Shown one piece after another: positions 44,160 to 54,205 of a stretch of DNA of 54,205 nt. Origin of the DNA: Thermobacillus xylanilyticus (GTDB lineage Bacteria; Bacillota; Bacilli; Paenibacillales; Paenibacillaceae); NCBI RefSeq assembly GCF_907165215.1, contig NZ_CAJRAY010000061.1, positions 1-54,205 on the forward strand, written 5' to 3'. Every line of letters begins with the position of its first letter. Position 1 is the first letter of the stretch. The notes below the pieces were generated by a model. It did not search any database. It was not told the origin of the DNA and saw nothing but the letters and a program-made list of their open reading frames with translations. Position numbers and translations under genes: made by a program.

Positions 44160-44189
44160 TTGACATACCCGACGGGTATGACCTATAAT
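44160..44189 (+). promoter_or_regulatory. Greater-than-usual consensus promoter of greA with a perfect palindrome
   Basis: TTGACA (44160-44165), 18-bp spacer, TATAAT (44184-44189). The perfect palindrome CATACCCGACGGGTATG (8-1-8, 44164-44180) fills the spacer, resembling CsoR/CstR-type operators (TACCC...GGGTA). The leader to greA is about 125 nt and holds no convincing gene. Hairpins at 44095-44117 and 44128-44156 follow dusB without T-runs. Confidence 0.75.
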
Positions 44190-44322
44190 CATGCAATAAC
44201 ATTGACCCGACCGCAGGCAAGCGGGTAGTTGCAAGTGTCATGACCGGCCGGAGCGGCAATATATTATAGCGAGTTCAGTTCTTATAGGGTATGAAAATTC
44301 GCTACGACGGGAGAATCGTTAG

Positions 44323-44799
44323 ATGAGCGACAAAGAAATCATTCTTACGCAAGACGGTTTGAAACGGCTCGAAGAGGAGCTGGAAAACCTCAAATCGGTG
44401 AAGCGGCGCGAGGTGGCAGAGCGGATCAAGATCGCCATCGGCTACGGCGACATCAGCGAGAACTCCGAGTATGAAGACGCCAAGAACGAGCAGGCCTTCA
44501 TCGAAGGGCGAATCATCACCCTGGAGAAAATGCTTCGCAACGCCCGCATCATCAACAACGACGAGATCGACACGGACACGGTCAGCATCGGCTCGATCGT
44601 GACGGTGGAAGACGTCGAGTACGGCGACACGATGGAGTACGTGATCGTCGGCACGGCGGAAGCGGATCCGTCGCAGAACAAGATTTCGAACGAAAGCCCT
44701 GTCGGCAAGGCGATTCTCGGCAAGAAGAAGGGAACCGTCGTCGACGTGAATGTACCCGCGGGCATCATCAAATACAAGATTGTCGACATCAAGAAGTGA
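44323..44799 (+). CDS. greA: Transcription elongation factor GreA (158 aa)
   Basis: Rescues backtracked RNA polymerase. The N-terminal coiled coil ([20 protein letters not shown]) has the tip acidic pair in '[20 protein letters not shown]'. The C-terminal FKBP-like domain has '[14 protein letters not shown]'-type sequence ([20 protein letters not shown]). Standard length. ATG with GGGAG upstream. Confidence 0.97.
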   Translation: MSDKEIILTQDGLKRLEEELENLKSVKRREVAERIKIAIGYGDISENSEYEDAKNEQAFIEGRIITLEKMLRNARIINNDEIDTDTVSIGSIVTVEDVEYGDTMEYVIVGTAEADPSQNKISNESPVGKAILGKKKGTVVDVNVPAGIIKYKIVDIKK

Positions 44800-44821
44800 G
44801 AAGGGCATAAGGGCATGGTGC

Positions 44822-44848
44822 AAAAGCTTCCTCCGGAAGCTTTTTTTT
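44822..44848 (+). terminator. Strong terminator of greA
   Basis: Perfect 10-bp arms AAAAGCTTCC and GGAAGCTTTT around TCC, with eight T in all. Confidence 0.92.
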
Positions 44849-44868
44849 CCGACGATGCGGACTTGTAA

Positions 44869-46455
<1,587 letters not shown>

Positions 46456-46469
46456 CGCTTGTTGGCTTG

Positions 46470-46503
46470 AGACCGCCTGCAGCTGTTGCGGGCGGTCTTT
46501 GTT
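46470..46503 (+). terminator. Terminator of lysS
   Basis: AGACCGCC (46470-46477) pairs with GGCGGTCT (46491-46498), followed by TTGTT. Confidence 0.7.
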
Positions 46504-46576
46504 GTGCAGAACGGCGGCGAGCGATTTCTTCCTAAGCTGGCGGAATCTCCTTCTCAACTGGACGAGGCTGCGTGCC

Positions 46577-46583
46577 CATACTA
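46577..46583 (+). promoter_or_regulatory. Sigma-G-like -10 before the glycosidase-like gene
   Basis: CATACTA matches the forespore -10 consensus exactly, 30 nt before the start codon. No matching -35 is seen 17-18 bp upstream, so the call is weak. Confidence 0.25.
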
Positions 46584-46612
46584 AAGGCACACCACGTTGC
46601 GGAGGAACGCCC

Positions 46613-47890
46613 ATGACAGGACGTGCGCTCACGGTGAGAGGAATGGCGCTCGCCGCGGCGTTGCTGCTGGCCGGCGGCTGCGCGGCCGGGGATGGATCGG
46701 AGGATCGGCGGAAGGAACGTCAGCCGGCGGACCAACGGATGTCGGAGTTCGTGCAGGCGGATCCCGGGGCGGAGCATCCGTCCAAGACGGAAACGTCAAA
46801 ACCGAATGGCAGGGCGGACGAGTCCGCGCCGGTTCGGCGGTCTGCCGAGCGGGACGCATTTGAACCCCGCGGCCGTACCGGCTCCGATGCGCCAGCGATT
46901 CCGGACGACATCCGGGGCATCTATGTCTCCGGCTGGATCGCCGGCAGCAAGGAGCCGATGGAGCGGCTGATCCGGCTCGTCGACGAGACGGACCTGAACG
47001 CGATGGTCATCGACGTGAAGAACGACTACGGCCAGCTGACCTACCGGTCGTCGCTGCCGGAAGTCCGCGCCGTCGGCGCCGACCGCGGGGCGCAGGTCCG
47101 CGACATGGCCGGCCTGCTCAGGCGGCTGAAGGCGAAGCGGATCTATACGATCGGGCGTGTCGTCGTGTTCAAGGATCCGCTGCTGGCTCGCGCGAAGCCG
47201 GAATGGGCGTTCCATACGGCGTCCGGCGCGCTGTGGCGGGACCGGAAAGGGCAGCCCTGGGTCGAGCCGTACCGGCCGGAAGTGCGGGCCTACAACATCG
47301 CCATTGCGAAGGAAGCGGCCGCGCTCGGATTCGACGAAATCCAGTTCGACTATGTCCGGTTCCCCGACAACGGGGAAGCGATGGACCGCGTCGTCCGCTA
47401 CCGCAACCCGGAAGGGTGGACGAAGCGGGAAGCGATCGGCCGGTTTCTCCGCGATGCGCGCAGCGCGCTGCATGCAACCGGCACGGCGCTGTCGGCGGAC
47501 GTGTTCGGCCTGGTCACGACGGCGCGTGACGACATGGGCATCGGCCAGACGTGGCGGGAGATCGCCCCGGCGGTGGATGTCATCTCCCCGATGGTCTACC
47601 CGTCCCATTACGCCGGGGGGACGTACGGCATCCGGCACCCCGACCTGGCGCCGTCGGCCGTCGTCCGGCATGCCCTGGATGATGCCGGCAAGCGCAACCG
47701 GGTGCTTTCGGCGGAGGGCGCAAGTCCCGCGAAGATCCGGCCGTGGCTCCAGGCGTTCACCGCCGCCTGGCTGCGCCCGCACCAGCCGTACCGGGCGAGG
47801 CAGATCCGCGAGCAGATCCGCGCCGCCGAGGAGGCGGGCGTGAAGCAATTTCTGCTCTGGAACCCGTCCTGCACGTACGATTACCGCTGA
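46613..47890 (+). CDS. Putative glycoside hydrolase lipoprotein, DUF4015-type (425 aa)
   Basis: Lipoprotein signal (helix ALAAALLLAGGC, Cys at about 23), a polar linker to about 95, then a TIM-barrel-like domain: 'IRGIYVSGWIAGSKEPMERL', 'VIDVKNDYGQLTYRS', 'FDEIQFDYVRFPDNGEAMDR', 'SADVFGLVTTARDDMGIGQT', 'VDVISPMVYPSHYAGGTYGI', 'QFLLWNPSCTYDY'. This matches the putative glycosyl hydrolase domain (PF13200, DUF4015). Acidic residues in FDYVRFPD are candidate catalytic residues. ATG 46613 with CGGAGG. It sits between lysS and guaB, where B. subtilis has neither. Confidence 0.85.
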   Translation: MTGRALTVRGMALAAALLLAGGCAAGDGSEDRRKERQPADQRMSEFVQADPGAEHPSKTETSKPNGRADESAPVRRSAERDAFEPRGRTGSDAPAIPDDIRGIYVSGWIAGSKEPMERLIRLVDETDLNAMVIDVKNDYGQLTYRSSLPEVRAVGADRGAQVRDMAGLLRRLKAKRIYTIGRVVVFKDPLLARAKPEWAFHTASGALWRDRKGQPWVEPYRPEVRAYNIAIAKEAAALGFDEIQFDYVRFPDNGEAMDRVVRYRNPEGWTKREAIGRFLRDARSALHATGTALSADVFGLVTTARDDMGIGQTWREIAPAVDVISPMVYPSHYAGGTYGIRHPDLAPSAVVRHALDDAGKRNRVLSAEGASPAKIRPWLQAFTAAWLRPHQPYRARQIREQIRAAEEAGVKQFLLWNPSCTYDYR

Positions 47891-47924
47891 CGCCGAAGCG
47901 CGTTTCGGGGCATCCCGACTGTCC

Positions 47925-47954
47925 TTGACAGGCCCAAAACCGCTTTGATAATAT
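47925..47954 (+). promoter_or_regulatory. Sigma-A promoter of guaB
   Basis: TTGACA (47925-47930) with TAATAT (47949-47954) at 18 bp, or GATAAT (47947-47952) at 16 bp. The leader of about 105 nt is GC-rich with a small hairpin (CGGACC-TTC-GGGTCCG, about 48029-48045); no purine riboswitch core is seen. Confidence 0.65.
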
Positions 47955-47956
47955 AA

Positions 47957-49525
<1,569 letters not shown>

Positions 49526-49572
49526 CAAGCGGCTTCCCGGAATCGCACTTGCTGCGCACACCCTGCAACGGG

Positions 49573-49600
49573 ACGCGGACTCGACAAGGTCCGCGTTTTT
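49573..49600 (+). terminator. Terminator of guaB
   Basis: Perfect 8-bp arms ACGCGGAC and GTCCGCGT with 8-nt loop, then five T. Confidence 0.85.
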
Positions 49601-49670
49601 CTGTAGGCGCGGGCGCCGTGCGGAGCGGGCGGTCTTTCGGGATTCCCGGTTTTTCTGCCCGGAAAGACTG

Positions 49671-49679
49671 TGATACAAT
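49671..49679 (+). promoter_or_regulatory. Extended -10 promoter of dacA
   Basis: TGA-TACAAT (49671-49679), 39 nt before the TTG start. No good -35 hexamer is visible. Confidence 0.4.
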
Positions 49680-49717
49680 TAGGGACGATACGACACGGGG
49701 AGAAAGGGGAAACGGAG

Positions 49718-51013
49718 TTGAACGACCACGGGAAACGGTCTGTCCGAATGCGGACCTTGGCAGCTGTTCTGGCCGTGTTGTTTGTTGTGTATGCGCTCGG
49801 GGCCGTGCCTGCGGTCCTGGCGGAAGAAGGTACGGCGACGGTATCGGGAACGACGTTCCAGCTCGGCGAATCGGTTGACGCGGCCATCCTGATCGATTTC
49901 GAGACGGGACAAGTCCTGTATGAACGCAATGCGGATCAGCCCAGACCGCCTGCCAGCATGACGAAATTGATGACCGAATATATCGTGCTCAGCCGGATTG
50001 CGGAGGGCAAATTGAACTGGTCGGACGTTGTGCCGGTCAGCAAGGAGGCCGCTTCGACGCCGGCCGATGGTTCGCAGATCTATCTGGCTGAGGGCGACAA
50101 GCATACGGTTGAGGAATTGTACATTGCGATGGCCGTCGGCTCGGCCAACGACGCGACGGTCGCGCTCGCATCCTATATCGCCGGCTCGGAAGCCGCATTT
50201 GTCGACATCATGAACGATACGGCGCGTGAGCTCGGGCTGTCCACGGCGCACTTCACAGGGGCGACCGGCCTGCAGGAAGACACGGTGATTTCGGCCCGCG
50301 ATCTGTCGAAGCTCGCGCGGGTCATTCTGCAGCAGCACGGCGAGACGTTCCTGAAATATTCGAGCATCACGCAGTACAAATTCCGCGAGCGGGACAAGGA
50401 TCCGATGATCAACTACAACTGGATGCTCGAAGGGAACAAAGATGTGACGAACTTCCGTCAGTACGCCTATGAAGGCGTCGACGGGATGAAGACCGGCTAC
50501 ATCAGCGCAGCGGGCTACTGCTTCACGGGTACGGCGAAACGCGGCGACATGCGGCTGATCAGCGTCGTGATGGGCACCGACTCGATGGGCGAACGGTTCC
50601 TGGAGACGGCGAAACTGTTTGACTACGGGTTCAACAATTTCGAGATGAAGACGGTCGTGGCCCCGAAATCGGTTGTAGAATCGGTGGAAACGGTCAAGAT
50701 TAAGAAAGGCGTCAAGACCGAAGTGCCGGTTGTGACCGAATCGGATGTCACCTTCCTTGTCCGCAAGGGCGTCGAGCCGCAGATCGAAGTGTCGAACGTT
50801 GAAGTTCTGCCGCCGGAAGAGCTTGTCGCACCGCTGCCGGCGGGCACGAAAGCCGGCTCCGTCACCTACGTTTATACGGACGGCGCGAACAAGCTGGAGA
50901 AGACGGTCAACCTGATCACGGGCGAGGAAGCGAAGAAGGGCAGCTGGTGGCGGCTCATGTTCCGCGGCATCGGCGACTTTTTCCGCAATCTGTTCAAGGG
51001 CATCATCGGGTAG
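49718..51013 (+). CDS. dacA: D-alanyl-D-alanine carboxypeptidase DacA, PBP5 (431 aa)
   Basis: Trims pentapeptide in peptidoglycan. Signal peptide (helix about 13-34, cleaved after AVLA). SxxK = S80-K83, SAN = 142-144, KTG = 258-260. C-terminal beta domain ends in an amphipathic anchor (WWRLMFRGIGDFFRNLFKGI). TTG start at 49718 has AAAGGGG upstream and puts the signal peptide near the start. Order guaB-dacA-pdxS as in B. subtilis. Confidence 0.96.
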   Translation: MNDHGKRSVRMRTLAAVLAVLFVVYALGAVPAVLAEEGTATVSGTTFQLGESVDAAILIDFETGQVLYERNADQPRPPASMTKLMTEYIVLSRIAEGKLNWSDVVPVSKEAASTPADGSQIYLAEGDKHTVEELYIAMAVGSANDATVALASYIAGSEAAFVDIMNDTARELGLSTAHFTGATGLQEDTVISARDLSKLARVILQQHGETFLKYSSITQYKFRERDKDPMINYNWMLEGNKDVTNFRQYAYEGVDGMKTGYISAAGYCFTGTAKRGDMRLISVVMGTDSMGERFLETAKLFDYGFNNFEMKTVVAPKSVVESVETVKIKKGVKTEVPVVTESDVTFLVRKGVEPQIEVSNVEVLPPEELVAPLPAGTKAGSVTYVYTDGANKLEKTVNLITGEEAKKGSWWRLMFRGIGDFFRNLFKGIIG

Positions 51014-51042
51014 AACGCCGACCGGACGCATATTCTGCGCAG

Positions 51043-51071
51043 TTGCCGGCGTCGGCTCGTTCATTTAAAAT
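51043..51071 (+). promoter_or_regulatory. Sigma-A promoter of pdxST
   Basis: TTGCCG (51043-51048), 17-bp spacer, TAAAAT (51066-51071). Confidence 0.5.
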
Positions 51072-51125
51072 ATAGGTTTAGTACGAATTCGGACACTACG
51101 TGTCGAGTGGGAGGAACTTGAAGAC

Positions 51126-52007
<882 letters not shown>

Positions 52008-52037
52008 TCGGGCCCTCAAGGGAAGAAGGGATCCACT

Positions 52038-52634
52038 TTGACCATCAAAATTGGCGTGTTGGCGCTGCAAGGCGCCGTCGCGGAACATATCCGCTCGCTT
52101 CAACAAGCGGGAGCGGAAGCCGTCGCCGTCAAGCGGGTTGAACAGCTTTCGGAGCTGCACGGTCTGGTCATTCCGGGCGGGGAGAGCACGACGATCGGCA
52201 AGCTCATGCGCAAATACGGTTTCATCGAAGCCATCCGTCAGTTCGCGGCGGATGGCAAGCCGATCTTCGGCACCTGCGCCGGGCTGATCGTGCTCGCGCA
52301 GCGGATTGACGGCGGGGAGGAAGCCCACCTCGGCCTGATGGACATGACGGTCGTGCGCAATGCGTTCGGCCGGCAGCGCGAAAGTTTCGAGACGGACCTG
52401 GAGGTCGCCGGACTTGACCGGCCCCTTCGGGCGGTCTTCATCCGCGCACCGCTCATCAAGGAGGTCGGGCCGGACGTCGAGGTATTGTCGGTGTACAAGG
52501 GCGAGATCGTCGCCGCACGGCAGAACCGTCTGCTCGCCTGCTCGTTCCATCCGGAGCTGACGGATGACAGCGCCCTGCACGCTTACTTCGTCGCCATGGC
52601 CGAGGAAGCGGCCGCAGAGAAGAGCGTGAAGTAG
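52038..52634 (+). CDS. pdxT: Pyridoxal 5'-phosphate synthase glutaminase PdxT (198 aa)
   Basis: Supplies ammonia to PdxS. 'IGVLALQGAVAEHI', 'LVIPGGESTTIGKLM', nucleophile Cys80 (GTCAGLIVLA) and His/Glu of 'CSFHPELTDD'. TTG start with AAGAAGGG upstream. Confidence 0.97.
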   Translation: MTIKIGVLALQGAVAEHIRSLQQAGAEAVAVKRVEQLSELHGLVIPGGESTTIGKLMRKYGFIEAIRQFAADGKPIFGTCAGLIVLAQRIDGGEEAHLGLMDMTVVRNAFGRQRESFETDLEVAGLDRPLRAVFIRAPLIKEVGPDVEVLSVYKGEIVAARQNRLLACSFHPELTDDSALHAYFVAMAEEAAAEKSVK

Positions 52635-52652
52635 AGAGGGGTATAGACGAAC

Positions 52653-53933
52653 GTGTTGGACGTCAGGCTGCTCCGCAGCGATTATGACAGAGTGAAGCAA
52701 GCGCTGGTGCATCGCGGCGCGTCGGAGGAGCTGATCGCCGATTTCCCGGCGCTGGACCAGCGCCGCCGCGAATTGCTGACCGAGACCGAGCGGCTGAAGA
52801 ACCGGCGCAACACGGTGTCGCAGGAAGTGGCGAAGATCAAGCGCGAAGGCGGCGACGCCGAAGCTTTGATCGTCGAGATGCGCGAGGTCGGCGACCGGAT
52901 CAAGGAATTGGACGATGAAGTGCGAGAGTTGGAGGCGAAGATCGAGCGCATCTTGCTCGCCGTTCCGAACATTCCGCACGAATCCGTGCCGGTCGGCGCG
53001 TCGGAAGAGGACAATGTGGAGATTCGCCGGCACGGCGAGCCTCCGGCATTCCCGTTCGAGCCGAAGTCGCACTGGGAGATCGCCGATCGGCTCGGCATTC
53101 TCGATTTCGAATCGGCGGCGCGCGTCACCGGTTCGCGGTTCGTCTTCTACCGCGGGCTCGGCGCAAGGCTGGAGCGCGCGCTGATCAGCTTCATGATGGA
53201 TCTGCATGCGGATCGGCACGGGTACGAGGAAGTGCTGCCGCCCTACATCGTGAACCGGGACAGCCTGATCGGCACCGGCCAGCTGCCGAAGTTCGAGGAA
53301 GATCTGTTCAAGATCGACGGGCAGGACTATTACCTGATTCCGACGGCGGAAGTGCCGGTCACGAACCTGTACCGGGAGACCATCCTGGAAGCTTCGGATC
53401 TGCCGAAGAAATTCGTCGCCTACTCCGCCTGCTTCCGCGCTGAGGCCGGCGCAGCCGGACGTGATACGCGCGGCCTCATCCGGCAGCATCAGTTCAACAA
53501 AGTCGAGCTGGTGAAGTACGTGAAGCCGGAGGATTCGTATGCGGAGCTGGAGACGCTGACGGCGGAAGCGGAGCAGGTGCTCAAGGCTCTCGGTCTGCCC
53601 TACCGCGTCATCGTGCTGTGCACGGGCGACATGGGCTTCGGCTCGGCGAAGACCTACGATATTGAAGTGTGGCTGCCGAGCTACGGCACCTATCGCGAGA
53701 TCTCGTCCTGCACGAACTTCGAGGACTTCCAGGCTCGCCGGGCGAACATCCGCTTCCGCCGCGAACCGAAGGGCAAGCCGGAGTTCATCCATACGCTGAA
53801 CGGCTCGGGGCTCGCGGTCGGCCGGACGGTCGCCGCCATTCTCGAGAACTATCAGCAGGAAGACGGTTCGGTACTGATTCCGGAGGCGCTTCGTCCGTAT
53901 ATGGGCGGATTGGATGCGATCCGGCCTGCTTGA
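52653..53933 (+). CDS. serS: Seryl-tRNA synthetase SerS (426 aa)
   Basis: N-terminal coiled coil (about 27-100) for the long variable arm of tRNA-Ser, then the class II core: '[18 protein letters not shown]', '[20 protein letters not shown]', '[18 protein letters not shown]' and '[20 protein letters not shown]'. GTG start at 52653 with GAGAGGGG. It is followed by a tRNA-Ser gene. Confidence 0.97.
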   Translation: MLDVRLLRSDYDRVKQALVHRGASEELIADFPALDQRRRELLTETERLKNRRNTVSQEVAKIKREGGDAEALIVEMREVGDRIKELDDEVRELEAKIERILLAVPNIPHESVPVGASEEDNVEIRRHGEPPAFPFEPKSHWEIADRLGILDFESAARVTGSRFVFYRGLGARLERALISFMMDLHADRHGYEEVLPPYIVNRDSLIGTGQLPKFEEDLFKIDGQDYYLIPTAEVPVTNLYRETILEASDLPKKFVAYSACFRAEAGAAGRDTRGLIRQHQFNKVELVKYVKPEDSYAELETLTAEAEQVLKALGLPYRVIVLCTGDMGFGSAKTYDIEVWLPSYGTYREISSCTNFEDFQARRANIRFRREPKGKPEFIHTLNGSGLAVGRTVAAILENYQQEDGSVLIPEALRPYMGGLDAIRPA

Positions 53934-53952
53934 CATACCCTGAGCTTTACAG

Positions 53953-53983
53953 GCCGCAGCCGGTTGTCAGCCGGTTGCGGCTT
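53953..53983 (+). terminator. Terminator-like hairpin of serS
   Basis: GCCGCAGCCGG (53953-53963) and CCGGTTGCGGC (53971-53981) pair with one G-T wobble; only TT follows. It overlaps the tRNA promoter -35. Confidence 0.5.
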
Positions 53984-53993
53984 GTGATACAAT
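53964..53993 (+). promoter_or_regulatory. Sigma-A promoter of tRNA-Ser
   Basis: TTGTCA (53964-53969), 18-bp spacer, TACAAT (53988-53993) with extended TGA; 20 bp before the tRNA 5' end. Confidence 0.65.
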
Positions 53994-54013
53994 GTTCTGT
54001 GCTTCTTGTACGC

Positions 54014-54102
54014 GGAGAGATACCGAAGTGGTCATAACGGGGCGGTCTTGAAAACCGTTAGGGCGCAAGCCCACGTGGGTTCGAATCCCACTCTCTCCGC
54101 CA
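54014..54102 (+). tRNA. tRNA-Ser (anticodon UGA)
   Basis: Acceptor arms GGAGAGA (54014-54020) and TCTCTCC (54092-54098), discriminator G and encoded CCA (54100-54102). Anticodon TGA at 54049-54051 in loop CTTGAAA; long variable arm (AGGGCGCAAGCCCA region) as in tRNA-Ser; TTCGAAT T-loop. Reads UCA (and wobble UCN) codons. Same place as the B. subtilis trnSL-Ser1 gene after serS. Confidence 0.97.
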
Positions 54103-54113
54103 TAAATAGCATT

Positions 54114-54145
54114 AAGCCGATCCTGATCTTAGGGATCGGCTTTTT
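54114..54145 (+). terminator. Terminator of tRNA-Ser
   Basis: Perfect 10-bp arms AAGCCGATCC (54114-54123) and GGATCGGCTT (54133-54142), 9-nt loop, T-run to 54145. Confidence 0.92.
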
Positions 54146-54148
54146 GAT

Positions 54149-54205
54149 GTACGCCCGGCATGGGCGTCATCTCTACGGTGAAAGTCCGGAATGGGGGCTG
54201 GCGAG
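54149..54205 (+). mobile_element. 5' end of a probable group II intron (cut by the window edge)
   Basis: GTACGCCCGGCATGGGCGTC starts 4 nt after the tRNA terminator T-run. It folds ACGCCC/GGGCGT at once and continues with GGTGAAAGTCC and GGGGGCTGGCGAG, a pattern I recognise from bacterial group II intron domain I. The expected 5' GUGYG reads GTACG here. Insertion right behind a terminator stem is the target preference of class C introns. The reverse transcriptase would lie beyond the window. Confidence 0.55.

Noticed and set aside
44190..44322. Leader peptide genes before greA (MQ-stop; a 9-codon ATG frame at about 44240)
   Set aside because: Very short and without a ribosome-binding site.
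52635..52652. T-box leader for serS
   Set aside because: Only 18 bp separate pdxT and serS, too short for a T-box; no T-box core is seen before lysS either.

Overview
The window is GC-rich chromosomal DNA from an endospore-forming Firmicute, most likely of the Paenibacillaceae (Paenibacillus, Cohnella or Thermobacillus type). The evidence is gene content and order: spoVT, yabN/mazG, HU, rqcP, yabP, yabQ, divIC, yabR, spoIIE, yabS, yabT, tilS, hpt and ftsH, then coaX, hslO, a PrsA/YacD-like protein, cysK, pab/fol genes, dusB and lysS, and finally guaB, dacA, pdxST, serS and tRNA-Ser. This is the Bacillus oriC-proximal arm, with two segments that are apart in B. subtilis (spoVT-lysS and guaB-serS) joined end to end. 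Many genes overlap by 4 bp, and GTG and TTG starts are common.

Layout. 1-2020 (minus strand) holds sporulation and germination genes: a 33-codon YjcZ-like gene behind a sigma-K-like promoter, and a GerP-like cluster with a zinc-ribbon protein and a nucleotidyltransferase-fold protein. 2189-8210 holds a urea ABC transporter (urtABCDE) behind a sigma-A promoter with a GlnR/TnrA-type site, followed by CbiM/CbiN-type Ni/Co transporter components. urtC has an in-frame amber codon. 8240-8612 is an array of 51-bp repeats, each with a strong dyad. 8929-24265 is the sporulation, division and tRNA-modification cluster up to ftsH, with an ArsR / AHSA1 / FAD-reductase module inserted before spoIIE. 24625-31860 holds nadABC-coaX-hslO-PPIase and cysK. 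31989-37343 is an accessory block between cysK and the folate genes: a STAND (NB-ARC-TPR) ATPase, a zinc alcohol dehydrogenase and a TcyP-like symporter, each with its own terminator or promoter. 37504-44084 holds the p-aminobenzoate/folate operon and dusB. 44323-53933 holds greA, lysS, a glycosidase-like lipoprotein, guaB, dacA, pdxS, pdxT and serS. The right edge has tRNA-Ser(UGA), its terminator and, directly after it, what looks like the 5' end of a group II intron.

How the genes fit together. Urea uptake plus Ni/Co-type metal uptake under a nitrogen-control site suggests a urease-based nitrogen-scavenging programme, although urease itself is not in the window. The most unusual signals are the 51-bp array with a compensatory base change, the amber codon in urtC, a perfect CsoR-like palindrome inside the greA promoter, a promoter-plus-dyad inside tilS, the STAND ATPase block and the truncated group II intron. 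All functional calls come from reading motifs and from family knowledge; no database search was run.
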